A stretch of 54,813 nt of DNA from JAHJRJ01 sp037443685 (GCA_037443685.1 JBBINX010000007.1:1-54813), one strand, 5' to 3'; positions 1 through 9,763 are shown, counted from the first letter of the stretch. Translations and numbers: made by a program. The notes: generated by a model from the sequence alone, not told the origin.

Positions 1-2
1 TA

Positions 3-2705
3 AATACTATTACTTTTCTTTCACGCGAGGAGGGAGTGGCAAAATATGAAAAGACGACGCTTAATATTTCGGACAAAGGGACGTTTAAGTTCTCAATTCC
101 CAACATAAAATCGACAACTCATTATTACGTTTCTTCCGGAGATGCGAGCAGTCCCGTTTATAAAATTTCAGTTCTCGAACGTCCTATCATTCGCTCTCTT
201 CAATTAAGTTTGAATTATCCCGCTTATACCCGAATTCCCCCCAAAATTTTAGAGGAGAATATTGGCGATGTAACAGCTTTACCGGGGACTCGAATTGCTT
301 TTAACATAATATCCAGTAAAAAATTATCATTGGCTGAACTGCACTACAATGATGGCGGCGTTACTAAGCTTATACTGTCCGATGCTGAAGCAAAAGGTAG
401 TTTGGTTTTATTAAAAGAAAAAAAATATACCATACTTCTTAAAGACGAATCCGGTCTAACTAATATTGAACCTGTAGAATATCAACTTAAATTAATCCAG
501 GATGAATTTCCGACTGCCTCAATAATTCTTCCCGGTAAAAGTGTAGATATAACCGAAAATTTAAAACTTCCCCTACTAACTCGTATCAGAGACGATTTCG
601 GATTTACACATTTACGACTTGCACATCGACTTACACAATCGCGATACGAAAAACCAGCGGAAGAATTTTCTTTTGTTGAAATCGCCCTCACATTAAAAGA
701 TCAAGTTACGCAGGAGGTGTGGTACGAATGGAATTTGAGTGGACTCAACCTCGTTCCCGAAGATGTTTTAACGTATTATATCGAGGTATTTGATAACGAC
801 AATGTGAGCGGACCAAAATCGGGAAGGAGTGAAACGTACTTAGTGCGACTTCCATCGTTAGACGAAGTATTTGCAGACGTTGCGCAAAGTCAGCAACAAA
901 CTTTAGAAACGATGCAAACAATGGCAAAAGAAGCCGAAAAGATGAAGAAAGAGTTAGATGAACTTCAGCGCGAAGTAAAGAAGAACCCGCAAAAAATGGA
1001 TTGGCAGCAGCAAAAAAAAGCAGAAGAACTCACGACGAAGTACAATGAGATGAGAAAGAAAGTAAGCGAAACTGCTCAAAAAATGGAAGAAATGATACAG
1101 AAGATGGATGAGAATAAATTGCTTTCGAATCAAACTATGGAAAAATTCCAAGAGATGCAGAAACTTATGGATCAGATTAACAATCCTGAGCTACAGCAAG
1201 CTATGAAAAAACTTCAAGAGTCGATGAAGCAGATGACACCCGAACAGATGAAACAAGCAATGCAGCAGATGCAATTGTCGGAGGAACAATTCAGAAAAAA
1301 CTTGGAGAGGATGATCGAGCTGCTGAAACGTATCGCCATCGAACAAAAGATAGATGAGTTGATAAAACGAACCGAAGAGTTAATTAAGCAGCAGCAGGAA
1401 CTTCAAAACCAAACGGCGAGAACAAATCCGAAGGATGAGCAGAAGTTATCAGATTTAGCCCGCCAGCAAGAAGACATGCAAAAGCAGATTGACAAGTTAG
1501 AGCAGGAGGCAAAAAGTTTGAAGGAAAAGATGGAAGAATTTCCGGAAGACATGCCAACCGAAAAGATGGATAAAGCTCAAAAAGATTTGGCAAACAAAAA
1601 ATTACAGCAGAAAGCTAAAAAGTCGGCGCAGCAAATGAAGTCGGGCGAAATGAAGCAGAGCGACCAGACCCAACAAGAAATGCAAGAAGATTTGGAAGAC
1701 TTTATGTCGCAAATGCAGGACGTAAAGGAGTCGCTGCAGGAACAGATGCAGAAAGAAGTGTTGAATAAAATGCGCAAAGCTGTGCAAGACCTGCTTGAGT
1801 TATCGAAGAAACAAGAAGCATTGAAGCAGGAAACTCAAAAACTCGATCCGAATTCTCAGCGTTTCAGAGAAAACGCACAACAGCAAATGGATATGATGGG
1901 CGATTTAAACAATGTTGCTAACTCGATGGGCGAGATTTCTAAAAAATCATTCGCAATCAGTCCCGATATGGGGAAAGAAATCGGCAATGCAATGAAGCAA
2001 ATGGCGCAATCGTTACAGAATATGGAACAACGGAATCCACCTGCCGCATCGCAGAAGCAGAGCGAGGCGATGGGTTCGTGCAACCGCGCTGCGATGATGA
2101 TGCAGGGTGCTATCAACTCAATGAAACAGGGTGGAGGTAAAGGAATGGGCATGGCGGGTTTGATGCAGCGACTCGGACAAATGTCTGGTATGCAGATGGG
2201 AATTAACCAACAAACCGGACAAGCTATGGGGCAGGGACAAGGATTAACGCAACAACAGATGGCGGAATATGGGCGTATTGCAGGACAGCAGGGTGCTGCA
2301 AGAAAAGCTTTAGAGCAATTAATCGAGGAAGCAAAGAATGCTGGTGAGTTGAGTAAGTTATTAGGCGACCTCGAACGTATTGCGAAAGATATGCTCGAAG
2401 TTCAAACCGATTTAGAGCAAAGTAATGTAAATCCTGAAACTATTAAGAAACAAGAAAAAATATTATCGAGGATGCTCGATTCTCAACGCTCGATGAGAGA
2501 AAGAGATTTCGAGAAACGCCGTCGTGCGGAGGTTGGTAAAGATTATAAGTATCCAAGTCCTGCAGATATCGACTTGACCTCGCAAGACGGAAGAAATAAA
2601 CTCCGCGAAGAATTGCTGAAAATGTTAGAAGAAAAATACTCTAAGGACTATGAAGATTTGATAAGGAAGTATTTTGAAGCGCTGGAAAAAGAGAAGTTAG
2701 AATAG
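3..2705 (+). CDS. DUF4175-family coiled-coil protein, 5'-truncated
   Basis: The reading frame is open to the left edge of the window, so the gene starts outside it; the first possible internal start is a GTG at 36, but the residues before it continue the same domain. The first ~280 residues are beta-rich (PAYT and GTRIAFN motifs) and resemble the region that follows the N-terminal membrane segments in DUF4175 proteins. From about residue 290 to 700 the protein is a very long Gln/Met/Lys/Glu-rich coiled coil, followed by a Gly/Met/Gln-rich stretch and a charged C-terminus. The biochemical role of the family is unknown; a periplasmic, membrane-anchored location is inferred from the family. A PorV-like gene follows 24 nt downstream on the same strand. 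Confidence 0.75.
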   Translation, partial: NTITFLSREEGVAKYEKTTLNISDKGTFKFSIPNIKSTTHYYVSSGDASSPVYKISVLERPIIRSLQLSLNYPAYTRIPPKILEENIGDVTALPGTRIAFNIISSKKLSLAELHYNDGGVTKLILSDAEAKGSLVLLKEKKYTILLKDESGLTNIEPVEYQLKLIQDEFPTASIILPGKSVDITENLKLPLLTRIRDDFGFTHLRLAHRLTQSRYEKPAEEFSFVEIALTLKDQVTQEVWYEWNLSGLNLVPEDVLTYYIEVFDNDNVSGPKSGRSETYLVRLPSLDEVFADVAQSQQQTLETMQTMAKEAEKMKKELDELQREVKKNPQKMDWQQQKKAEELTTKYNEMRKKVSETAQKMEEMIQKMDENKLLSNQTMEKFQEMQKLMDQINNPELQQAMKKLQESMKQMTPEQMKQAMQQMQLSEEQFRKNLERMIELLKRIAIEQKIDELIKRTEELIKQQQELQNQTARTNPKDEQKLSDLARQQEDMQKQIDKLEQEAKSLKEKMEEFPEDMPTEKMDKAQKDLANKKLQQKAKKSAQQMKSGEMKQSDQTQQEMQEDLEDFMSQMQDVKESLQEQMQKEVLNKMRKAVQDLLELSKKQEALKQETQKLDPNSQRFRENAQQQMDMMGDLNNVANSMGEISKKSFAISPDMGKEIGNAMKQMAQSLQNMEQRNPPAASQKQSEAMGSCNRAAMMMQGAINSMKQGGGKGMGMAGLMQRLGQMSGMQMGINQQTGQAMGQGQGLTQQQMAEYGRIAGQQGAARKALEQLIEEAKNAGELSKLLGDLERIAKDMLEVQTDLEQSNVNPETIKKQEKILSRMLDSQRSMRERDFEKRRRAEVGKDYKYPSPADIDLTSQDGRNKLREELLKMLEEKYSKDYEDLIRKYFEALEKEKLE

Positions 2706-2729
2706 AATGAATTAGTAAAAAAATCAAAA

Positions 2730-4388
2730 ATGAAGAACATCCCAAATACTATTTTACTATTTACATTTTTATTAGTTCCACTTCAAAGCTTTTCTCAAGT
2801 CGAAGCTGCAATGTACTATCTAAACTTCCCACGTTCAGTTGCATCTATTGGACTGGGAGAACAGGGCGTTGCATCGCGAAATAATTTGGACGCCTTAAAT
2901 TTTAATCCAGCTAACTTGATATTTGCTAAAAATATACAGGGATCATTTTTCCGGAATCCATTCTACATGTATGGTTGGAATCTGCCATTTACATCTATTA
3001 ATTCTTCTTTTCAAATTCCTGAAATAGGATATTTTGGGGCGGAGTATCTAAATTGGGATTTGGGAAAATTTATTGTCACTTCTTCAGCGAGCCCAGAAAT
3101 TGTAAAAACAATTGAAGCATACGAACGCAGCTTCTCAATCGGTTTCGCTCGGAATATTTCAGATGAGCTTGCGGTTGGAATTCAAGCCAGGTACGCAAAA
3201 ACACGTCTCGCAATTTCATTCGATAAGTTTTTTATTAGCGGTGGTTTAAATTACGCTACTCAAATATTTAATAGACCGTTGGTTTTAGGTTTCTCACTGA
3301 CGAACTTTAGCACAGCAATAGAATTTAAAATTGAAAGTTTCACTAACTCCGACCCACCACCATCTGATATGAAGCTCGGTTTGAGTTTTACTCCAATTGA
3401 AAACCATTTTCATTCAATAAATTTTCAATTTGAATTATCAAAGTATATTGTCGAGCGGGAAGGATTTAAAGGACAATCAGCTTTTAAATCTCTGTTCACA
3501 GATTGGCAGGATTTTCCCGAAGATGTTACGGTTCATACAGGTTTAGCTTTTAGCTGGCAGCCTTTAGACCTTGGCAATAACTTCTCGTTCTTTCAGGAAT
3601 TTTATTTTGGAAACATTTCTTCAGGTCCCAAATCAGGTATTGCTAATTTCTTCACGCACGGCGCTGTTATTGGATTGAAATATAATGGTGTATCTATTTT
3701 AACTGGATATACTGGGTGGTGGCACAATGTTCATTCTACCAATTATTATTTCCCACAAAAACTACCAAGAGAAACTTTTCAGTTTAATATTGGAGTTGAT
3801 CAGGCAATGATTTTCAGCAGTATTGAAAAAACTACGCTTGCTAAAAAATTAGAAAAAATAATTCTATCTACAGGTCCTAATTATACCTTCAGAATCGGTA
3901 GATCAAAAGCAGAGAGTTTTGCTCATTTGGGTTTAAAATTAAAAAACAGCTTGTGTTATTCTATCGAGACAGATTTTTATGTAGATGAAAACAACGCATT
4001 GATTTCAAATTTTTCATATCAATCAGTTCCTATCGATATATCCATCGGGTACTACAACCCTCCTTGGACTTATGCTAGTAATATTGAAACATTTTTGTTC
4101 TCGTCTTTATATCGCTTCCATCCTTTGGAAACATTCCAACCGCTCTTTATTCAAGGTGGTTTAGGAATAATAAGAGCAAACCCTGTCATGTTAACCTATC
4201 CGAAATACGATTACAGAACATATTTAACCGCTGGTGTAGGAGCTTTAGTTGAATTATCGGAAAATATTTATTTGAAACCGGGGCTTAACTTCACATCAAT
4301 TTTTAGCAAGGTTAGCGGAGCGTCACCTCGTTTAGGCGGTTATAACCAGTTTGATGTTACTATTAAGGGGGGGTATAAGATAAAATAA
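2730..4388 (+). CDS. PorV/PorQ-like outer-membrane beta-barrel protein
   Basis: Residues 1-22 form a signal peptide ending near FSQ. The mature start (NFPRSVASIGLGEQGVA, then ALNFNPANL) is the pattern of the PorV/PorQ/UPF0164 outer-membrane barrel family, whose members include T9SS shuttle proteins. Alternating hydrophobic, aromatic-rich strands run through the whole protein. At 552 residues it is clearly longer than typical PorV (~350-400); the extra ~200 C-terminal residues also look strand-rich, so this may be an enlarged or double barrel. The start is an ATG without an obvious Shine-Dalgarno sequence. A T9SS-targeted cargo is encoded at 27024, so a T9SS exists in this genome, but this protein's part in it is not shown. 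Confidence 0.6.
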   Translation: MKNIPNTILLFTFLLVPLQSFSQVEAAMYYLNFPRSVASIGLGEQGVASRNNLDALNFNPANLIFAKNIQGSFFRNPFYMYGWNLPFTSINSSFQIPEIGYFGAEYLNWDLGKFIVTSSASPEIVKTIEAYERSFSIGFARNISDELAVGIQARYAKTRLAISFDKFFISGGLNYATQIFNRPLVLGFSLTNFSTAIEFKIESFTNSDPPPSDMKLGLSFTPIENHFHSINFQFELSKYIVEREGFKGQSAFKSLFTDWQDFPEDVTVHTGLAFSWQPLDLGNNFSFFQEFYFGNISSGPKSGIANFFTHGAVIGLKYNGVSILTGYTGWWHNVHSTNYYFPQKLPRETFQFNIGVDQAMIFSSIEKTTLAKKLEKIILSTGPNYTFRIGRSKAESFAHLGLKLKNSLCYSIETDFYVDENNALISNFSYQSVPIDISIGYYNPPWTYASNIETFLFSSLYRFHPLETFQPLFIQGGLGIIRANPVMLTYPKYDYRTYLTAGVGALVELSENIYLKPGLNFTSIFSKVSGASPRLGGYNQFDVTIKGGYKIK

Positions 4389-4505
4389 ATTTGAAACTTC
4401 ATTATTCCGACTTACACAGCTCGACTGGAAATTTTGTTTAAAAGGAAATATGATTTTTTCTGACATCAGACATCTGATATCTAAATATTCCCACAAAGCT
4501 TTCTC

Positions 4506-5396
4506 TTACCTCAAGAATAAAATTGCTACACCAGTAACTGCTACAATAGCTCCAAGTATGGCGCGCACCGATAACTTCTCTTTATAAACAATCCAAACCA
4601 TTGGAAGCATGAGAATAGGTACTGTCGCCATTATTGTTGCTGCAATTCCGACCTTTGTATATTCGATTGCGATGAGACTAAAAGAAATACCAAAGAAAGG
4701 CCCGAGAACCGCTCCTAAAGCAATGAGCATAGAACCTTTTCTATCCTGATAAAAAACACGAACAGGATTCTTATAGCGCTTTGTCATCATCGCGATGGGA
4801 AGAAGGAAGATTAATGATGCAATGATACGAACCTCAGTCGCAACAAACCCGTTTACTCGACCTTCGAGAAATGCTATCTTAGCGAAAATCAGTCCGGCGC
4901 CCTGCCCTATCGCACCAAGTACAGCATAAAAAATACCAGCAGACGTTGGGAGTGTTGTTGCTGAAGATTTTGCGCTTCTTTCAAGAACAACTATACTGAC
5001 TCCTAATACGGTTACTCCTATGCCCAAAATTCCGAAAGTAGAAAGAGTTTCATTCAGAACAAAGTATGCAAGTAACGCAGCGATCGTTGGAGCCAAAGAC
5101 ATTACCAACATACTGTAGCGGGCACCGATTTCCTGAAATGCTTTGAATAAAAAAGTGTCACCTAAAGTTAATCCGATAACACCAGAAATACTCAGATATA
5201 AGATTTGTGTACCTGAGAGATTTACATCGAAACGCACAAAAGCTATAAGGAGAGCAAGATATATCGATGCTAGAATGAGCCGCGTGATGTTTACCTGATA
5301 CGAGCCCAACCTTTTTGTTGCAGCGGCAAACACAATTGAACCACTTGCCCAAAGAAACGCCGTGAAAAGCGCACTTAGTTCACCGAGGAAAGGCAA
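4506..5396 (-). CDS. EamA/DMT-family transporter
   Basis: This 296-residue protein has about ten hydrophobic segments in two repeated five-helix halves, the architecture of the drug/metabolite transporter superfamily. The N-terminus (LGELSALFTAFLWASGSIVF) and the mid-protein loop are typical of EamA domains. Family members export or import amino acids, nucleotides or other small metabolites; the substrate cannot be read here. The start is a TTG one base after the arsM stop codon, so the two genes are almost certainly co-transcribed. An arsenic-related role is possible from position but unsupported by family knowledge. Confidence 0.85.
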   Translation of the reverse strand: MPFLGELSALFTAFLWASGSIVFAAATKRLGSYQVNITRLILASIYLALLIAFVRFDVNLSGTQILYLSISGVIGLTLGDTFLFKAFQEIGARYSMLVMSLAPTIAALLAYFVLNETLSTFGILGIGVTVLGVSIVVLERSAKSSATTLPTSAGIFYAVLGAIGQGAGLIFAKIAFLEGRVNGFVATEVRIIASLIFLLPIAMMTKRYKNPVRVFYQDRKGSMLIALGAVLGPFFGISFSLIAIEYTKVGIAATIMATVPILMLPMVWIVYKEKLSVRAILGAIVAVTGVAILFLR

Positions 5397-5397
5397 C

Positions 5398-6165
5398 TTA
5401 TTTCAACCCCAAAACCGTTATTGAAAAAAGTCCACCACCCGATTCTAACTTGTAGTCGTATTTTTTTTCAGATAAGATGGTAATATTTTTAAACCCGACA
5501 TATTCGATAATACCGATGTATTCTTCCCGGCTAAGAGCGCCGCTAATGCAACCTGCCCAAAGGGCGGCATCGCTGCGTTCTTTTTCGGATATCGCTCCAT
5601 CGACGATAATATCCGATACAATAAATTTTCCATCCGGCTTCAACACACGAAAAATTTCGCTGAATGCTTTCTTCTTATCCGGAACCAGATTTATCACACA
5701 ATTACTGATTACTCTATCGACAGAATTGTTATCTACGGGTAGAGCTTCGATTTCTCCATAGCGAAATTCTACATTCGAGGCATTAACCTTCAACTTATTT
5801 TCATTCGCCTTACGAACCATCTCTTCGGTCATATCAACACCGATAACTTTACCAGAACTTCCGACACCTTTCCAAGCCACAAAGCAATCTATACCGGCTC
5901 CTGATCCTAAATCGAGGACAGTCATTCCTTCTTTTAAATCGGCAAACGCAACGGGTGTTCCACAACCGAGACCGAGGTCGGCACCCTCAGGAATCACCGC
6001 TCTATCGCTATCTTTGTATTGTGTGGACATGTCGAATATCACATTACCGTTAGTATCGCCGCATGAGCAGCAGGACTTTGATGTAGCTTCAATTTGAAAC
6101 TCACCCCTAGCAATCTGCCCGTATTTCTGCTTTACATTTTCTTTTATTTTGTTGTAGGTATCCAT
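5398..6165 (-). CDS. arsM: arsenite S-adenosylmethionine methyltransferase (ArsM-like)
   Basis: A class I SAM-dependent methyltransferase of 255 residues. The SAM motif DLGSGAGID lies at 85-93. The arsenic-binding cysteines of the ArsM family are all recognisable: the N-terminal cluster at C32/C33/C35, C68 in GLGCG, C156 in SNCVINLV and C206 in AGCISGAL. ArsM methylates As(III) to methylarsenicals in the cytoplasm. The gene is the first of a two-gene minus-strand unit with the DMT transporter. No ArsR gene or other ars gene is in the window, so induction by arsenic cannot be judged. The Cys set makes ArsM much more likely than UbiE-type methyltransferases. Confidence 0.88.
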   Translation of the reverse strand: MDTYNKIKENVKQKYGQIARGEFQIEATSKSCCSCGDTNGNVIFDMSTQYKDSDRAVIPEGADLGLGCGTPVAFADLKEGMTVLDLGSGAGIDCFVAWKGVGSSGKVIGVDMTEEMVRKANENKLKVNASNVEFRYGEIEALPVDNNSVDRVISNCVINLVPDKKKAFSEIFRVLKPDGKFIVSDIIVDGAISEKERSDAALWAGCISGALSREEYIGIIEYVGFKNITILSEKKYDYKLESGGGLFSITVLGLK

Positions 6166-6316
6166 GTTTATAACCTACTAAAAATAATGGAAGTATGCAA
6201 AAAAAATGGACTCCAGACATATAGATATGGAAGCGTTTTCAAATCCGATGCGAGCCATTGGAGGATCGTTATTAATATATCGTCATTTCAACGATTTCTA
6301 TTTTAATGAAACATTT

Positions 6317-6345
6317 TTTACATTAACATGTATTTTTGATATCTT
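6317..6345 (+). promoter_or_regulatory. candidate sigma70-type promoter for the M16 peptidase pair
   Basis: TTTACA at 6317-6322 and TATCTT at 6340-6345 are separated by 17 nt, about 55 nt upstream of the start at 6400. The -10 is only a moderate match, so this is a prediction by eye. Confidence 0.35.
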
Positions 6346-6399
6346 ATTAAGGCTGTTAAATGAACATATTAAATCACTAAACAAAACATGGAGGATATA

Positions 6400-7749
6400 A
6401 TGATCCGAATCACCGGAATTCTTTTGCTTGCCTTCGCAGCATTTCTTTTAATTAAAACCAATTGTATAGCTCAAGAATCCAAAATTTTTCCTTACCAAAT
6501 TAATCAAGTAGTAATGGAAAACAGCTTGAAAATTGTCTCGATACCGTTCCCCAGCCCTGGAGTTGTTGCGTATTATACCGTGGTCAGAGCGGGGTCGAGA
6601 AACGAAGTCGAACCCGGATTGTCTGGCTTTGCACATTTCTTCGAGCATATGATGTTTCGCGGAACCGAAAAGTATGATAAAAACAAGTATAACGAAATAC
6701 TAAAAGAGATGGGCGCTGATAATAATGCTTTCACAAGCGACGACGTTACAGTTTATCATACACTCGCTAGCTCTGACGCTTTGGAAACTATCATGGATAT
6801 GGAAGCTGATAGATTCATGAACCTGAAATACAGCGTTGAAGATTTTAAAACTGAAGCGGGAGCAATATTAGGTGAGTACAACAAAAACTACTCAAGCCCT
6901 TTTATGATAATGTATGAAAAACTGAGAGAAGCAGCATACGAAAAACACACTTACAAACACACCACAATGGGATTTTTAAAAGATATACTCGATATGCCAA
7001 ATCAATATGAGTATAGCTTGAAGTTTTTTGATCGTTGGTATCGACCTGAGAATTGCGTAGTTGTTGTCGTTGGTGATTTCGATCAGACAAAATTAATTGA
7101 ACTTGCTAAAAAATATTATTCAAATTGGAAGCGCGGCAGCTATACATTAAACGTTCCACTCGACAAACCGCAGAAAAAAGAAAAGTATATTTACATTCCT
7201 TGGAAAGCTAAGACACTACCCATGCTCTCCATCGGATACCACGGTGCCGCATTCAGCACCACCGATATTGATATGCCGACGTTGGATATAATCTCGCAGC
7301 TTGTTTTCTCGCAGACTTCGCCGCTGTTTAAACAGTTAGTTATTGAGAAACAGTGGGTAGAATTTGTGGAAGGAAGTCAAGGTGATTCGCGCGACCCTGG
7401 TTTATTCACCATCTGGACACGCATAAAAGATGCAAAGAACATCAATGCAGTACGCGAGGCAATATATTCAGCGCTCGACGATATTAAAATCACTCCAGTT
7501 AGTCAAGAAAAATTAGCTACTGTTAAATCAAACCTCAAGTACAGCTTCGCTATGTCGTTAGATAATGCCGATGCTGTCGCGGGGAAAATTAGTCATTACA
7601 TACAGTTGACCGGTGACCCTGAAAGCGTCAACCAGATTTACACGCTCTACGATAAAGTTACCGCCGAGGATGTAATGCGAGTAGCAAGAAAATATTTCAC
7701 TAAAGAAAACAGAACCGTTGTGTTATTAACAGAGGAGGGTTCAAAATGA
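6400..7749 (+). CDS. M16 family zinc metallopeptidase, catalytic subunit
   Basis: The inverted zinc motif HxxEH is H79-F-F-E82-H83, and the downstream acidic pair E152/E159 sits where M16 enzymes place their third zinc ligand. Residues 1-23 form a signal peptide, so it acts in the periplasm or at the outer membrane. I place the start at ATG 6400 rather than ATG 6388, because GGAGG (6390-6394) is correctly spaced for 6400 and overlaps the earlier ATG. It overlaps the next M16 gene by 4 bp (ATGA). In M16B pairs one subunit carries the zinc site and the other the substrate-binding Arg/Tyr, which fits this arrangement. Substrate unknown. Confidence 0.88.
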   Translation: MIRITGILLLAFAAFLLIKTNCIAQESKIFPYQINQVVMENSLKIVSIPFPSPGVVAYYTVVRAGSRNEVEPGLSGFAHFFEHMMFRGTEKYDKNKYNEILKEMGADNNAFTSDDVTVYHTLASSDALETIMDMEADRFMNLKYSVEDFKTEAGAILGEYNKNYSSPFMIMYEKLREAAYEKHTYKHTTMGFLKDILDMPNQYEYSLKFFDRWYRPENCVVVVVGDFDQTKLIELAKKYYSNWKRGSYTLNVPLDKPQKKEKYIYIPWKAKTLPMLSIGYHGAAFSTTDIDMPTLDIISQLVFSQTSPLFKQLVIEKQWVEFVEGSQGDSRDPGLFTIWTRIKDAKNINAVREAIYSALDDIKITPVSQEKLATVKSNLKYSFAMSLDNADAVAGKISHYIQLTGDPESVNQIYTLYDKVTAEDVMRVARKYFTKENRTVVLLTEEGSK

Positions 7750-9248
7750 AAATCTTAAAATTAACATTATCGTTGGTATTATTTGCGGGAATAATTATGA
7801 TGAATATCAATTGCGCTAAAAATATCGAAGTATCCGAATTGTATGCACCAGAATCACCGCTGATTACTATCCGCGCTTGGTTTAATGCAGGGTCGATAAA
7901 CGATACTCCGGGAAAAGAGGGCATTAATGCCCTTACCGCTCTGACGATAGGCGAGGGCGGAACCAAAGAATTAACTTACCAACAAGTTTTAGATAAATTG
8001 TATCCGTGGGCAGCAAGCATTCATCCACAAACAGATAAAGAAGTAACTATCTTCATAGGCGAAGTACACAAAGACCATTTAGATGAATTTTATAAAATAT
8101 TCTCAGATTTGATTTTGAATCCACGATTTGACGAAGCCGATTTCTTGCGGAACAAAGACCTGCTCTTAAACCACCTCGAAAATACTCTCCGCGGCACCGA
8201 CGATGAAAACTTAGGTAAACAAGCGCTGAACACTTTTATGTACGACAACCATCCATATAGACATACCGAAGTAGGTACTATTCAAGGATTGAAGTCGATT
8301 ACTTTGGATGATGTAAAAGAATATTACAAGCGTGTTTATACAAAAGAGAATATGAGAATTGGAATCGCAGGAGGATATCCGAAATCTTTGGTTGATAAGA
8401 TGAAAACTGATTTCGGGAAATTGTCTTCGGGAAAATCCGTTGCAATAAAATTACCCGACCCCGAACCTATAAAAAACATGGAAATTATGTTCGTCGAAAA
8501 ACCAGCCCGCGGCACGGCAATCTCGATGGGCTTCCCGATTTCTTTGACCCGCAAAGATAAAGATTTCTATCCGCTGATGCTTGTGAATTCGTACTTTGGT
8601 GAACACAGAACATTCAACGGTGTGCTGATGAACCGGCTGCGCGGTGATAGAGGTTTAAACTATGGTGATTATTCGTATATAGAGCATTGGGTTCAAGACG
8701 CCGGTTCACGCTTTCAATTGCCCAATACTCCGAGACATCAGCAGTATTTTAGTATCTGGATTCGGCCCGTTCAACCTGAAAATGCACATTTTGCTATTCG
8801 AAATGCAACGTACGAGTTGAAAAAGCTTGTTGATGAAGGTATGACGCAAGAGCAGTTAGATGCGACGAAAAAATTTCTCATTAACTACTCGAAGCTTTGG
8901 GCACAGACTACGAGTCGTCGACTCGGGTATCAGATGGACTCGGAATTTTATGGGAGTGACTTTTTTATAGATCGAATTGAAAAAGAGTTGAAAGCTCTAA
9001 AATTAGCTGACGTAAACAATGTGATCAAAAAATATTTGAATGCTGAAAATATTAAAGTTACAGTGGTTACAAACGACGCCGCTTCACTAAAAGAAGCAAT
9101 GTTTAATAATACACCATCGCCAATAAAATATTCTTCCCCAGTTTCGCAAAAGATTTTAGATGAAGATAAAATTATTGAAGTATTTCCGTTGGCAATAAAT
9201 GTAGAAAAATCGAAAATATTACCGGTGAGCGAACTATTTGAGAAGTAA
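7746..9248 (+). CDS. M16 family peptidase-like protein, non-catalytic subunit
   Basis: A 500-residue M16-fold protein in which the HxxEH region is replaced by a sequence without zinc ligands (near GINALTALTIGEGG). It keeps the C-terminal Arg/Tyr-type segment RLRGDRGLNYGDYSY that completes the active site in M16B heterodimers. The N-terminus is hydrophobic with Cys at 23 (MNINC), possibly a non-canonical lipoprotein signal or a plain signal anchor. It is translationally coupled to the upstream catalytic subunit by a 4-bp overlap. The pair is predicted to form one periplasmic protease. Confidence 0.83.
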   Translation: MKILKLTLSLVLFAGIIMMNINCAKNIEVSELYAPESPLITIRAWFNAGSINDTPGKEGINALTALTIGEGGTKELTYQQVLDKLYPWAASIHPQTDKEVTIFIGEVHKDHLDEFYKIFSDLILNPRFDEADFLRNKDLLLNHLENTLRGTDDENLGKQALNTFMYDNHPYRHTEVGTIQGLKSITLDDVKEYYKRVYTKENMRIGIAGGYPKSLVDKMKTDFGKLSSGKSVAIKLPDPEPIKNMEIMFVEKPARGTAISMGFPISLTRKDKDFYPLMLVNSYFGEHRTFNGVLMNRLRGDRGLNYGDYSYIEHWVQDAGSRFQLPNTPRHQQYFSIWIRPVQPENAHFAIRNATYELKKLVDEGMTQEQLDATKKFLINYSKLWAQTTSRRLGYQMDSEFYGSDFFIDRIEKELKALKLADVNNVIKKYLNAENIKVTVVTNDAASLKEAMFNNTPSPIKYSSPVSQKILDEDKIIEVFPLAINVEKSKILPVSELFEK

Positions 9249-9763
9249 GATTAAGTACAAGAGACTTCTGAAAAGTTGTATTTAAATACAAAGTAATTCA
9301 GTATCGACAACGCCCGATTCACTTTTCTCTCAAGCATTATCCCTGTGAGTGAGTCGGGCGTTTTTTTTAACTTAGATTATTTCACGCCTGTCTTGAGGCG
9401 AGGTCTCGCGGTTGATTAAAATAGTTCTCTCGTCAATCGATTTCTTCCCGATACAAGTTTGGGACAAGACAAAATTAAACTATAGAACCTGCTTATTTAG
9501 CCGGTTTTCGGTGTCCCGCCTCGCGTTACTTCATAGACGGCAGAACGAATCGAGAAAACCAATTTTTTATCACTCTCGGACAGAGGGCGCCAAGGGCAGG
9601 TTTTGTTCAGGAACGCAGATAGCGCAAAGTAAAATTTAACATTCCGCAGCATCGTTCACGATGCTTTGTCGTTAGCATCAGCGTTTACGCTGATGTGATG
9701 TTTTTTATGCTCGACTTTTATAAACTGGCGAGGGCGTAGAGGATACAAAAGGTAAAATGTTTA
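9249..9763. other. 515-bp intergenic region with tandem hairpins
   Basis: No credible gene is visible here. It begins with GAGACTTCTGAAAA (9261-9274) and the palindrome TGTATTTAAATACA (9277-9290), followed by the terminator at 9311-9368. Further on are GCCTgtcttgAGGC near 9385, GCATCGttcaCGATGC (9649-9664) and CATCAGCGtttaCGCTGATG (9676-9695), the last followed by a T-run at 9701-9706. The stretch 9400-9640 is somewhat GC-richer and resembles nothing I recognise; short ORFs in it lack start signals and protein-like composition. Confidence 0.6.
9311..9368 (+). terminator. intrinsic terminator after the M16 pair
   Basis: A 12-bp stem (CGCCCGATTCAC at 9311-9322 with GTGAGTCGGGCG at 9349-9360, one G-T wobble), a 26-nt loop and a run of eight T at 9361-9368. 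Confidence 0.85.

Noticed and set aside
4389..4505. Gap between the convergent barrel and transporter genes checked for a terminator.
   Set aside because: Only a short TCAGAcaTCTGA palindrome is present, with no stem/T-run pattern strong enough to call.
5477..5761. A 94-codon plus-strand ORF inside arsM.
   Set aside because: It is antisense to a well-supported methyltransferase and has no recognisable features.
9412..9639. A 75-codon ORF in the intergenic region after the M16 genes.
   Set aside because: No ribosome binding site, unusual composition, and it lies among hairpins; no family resemblance.
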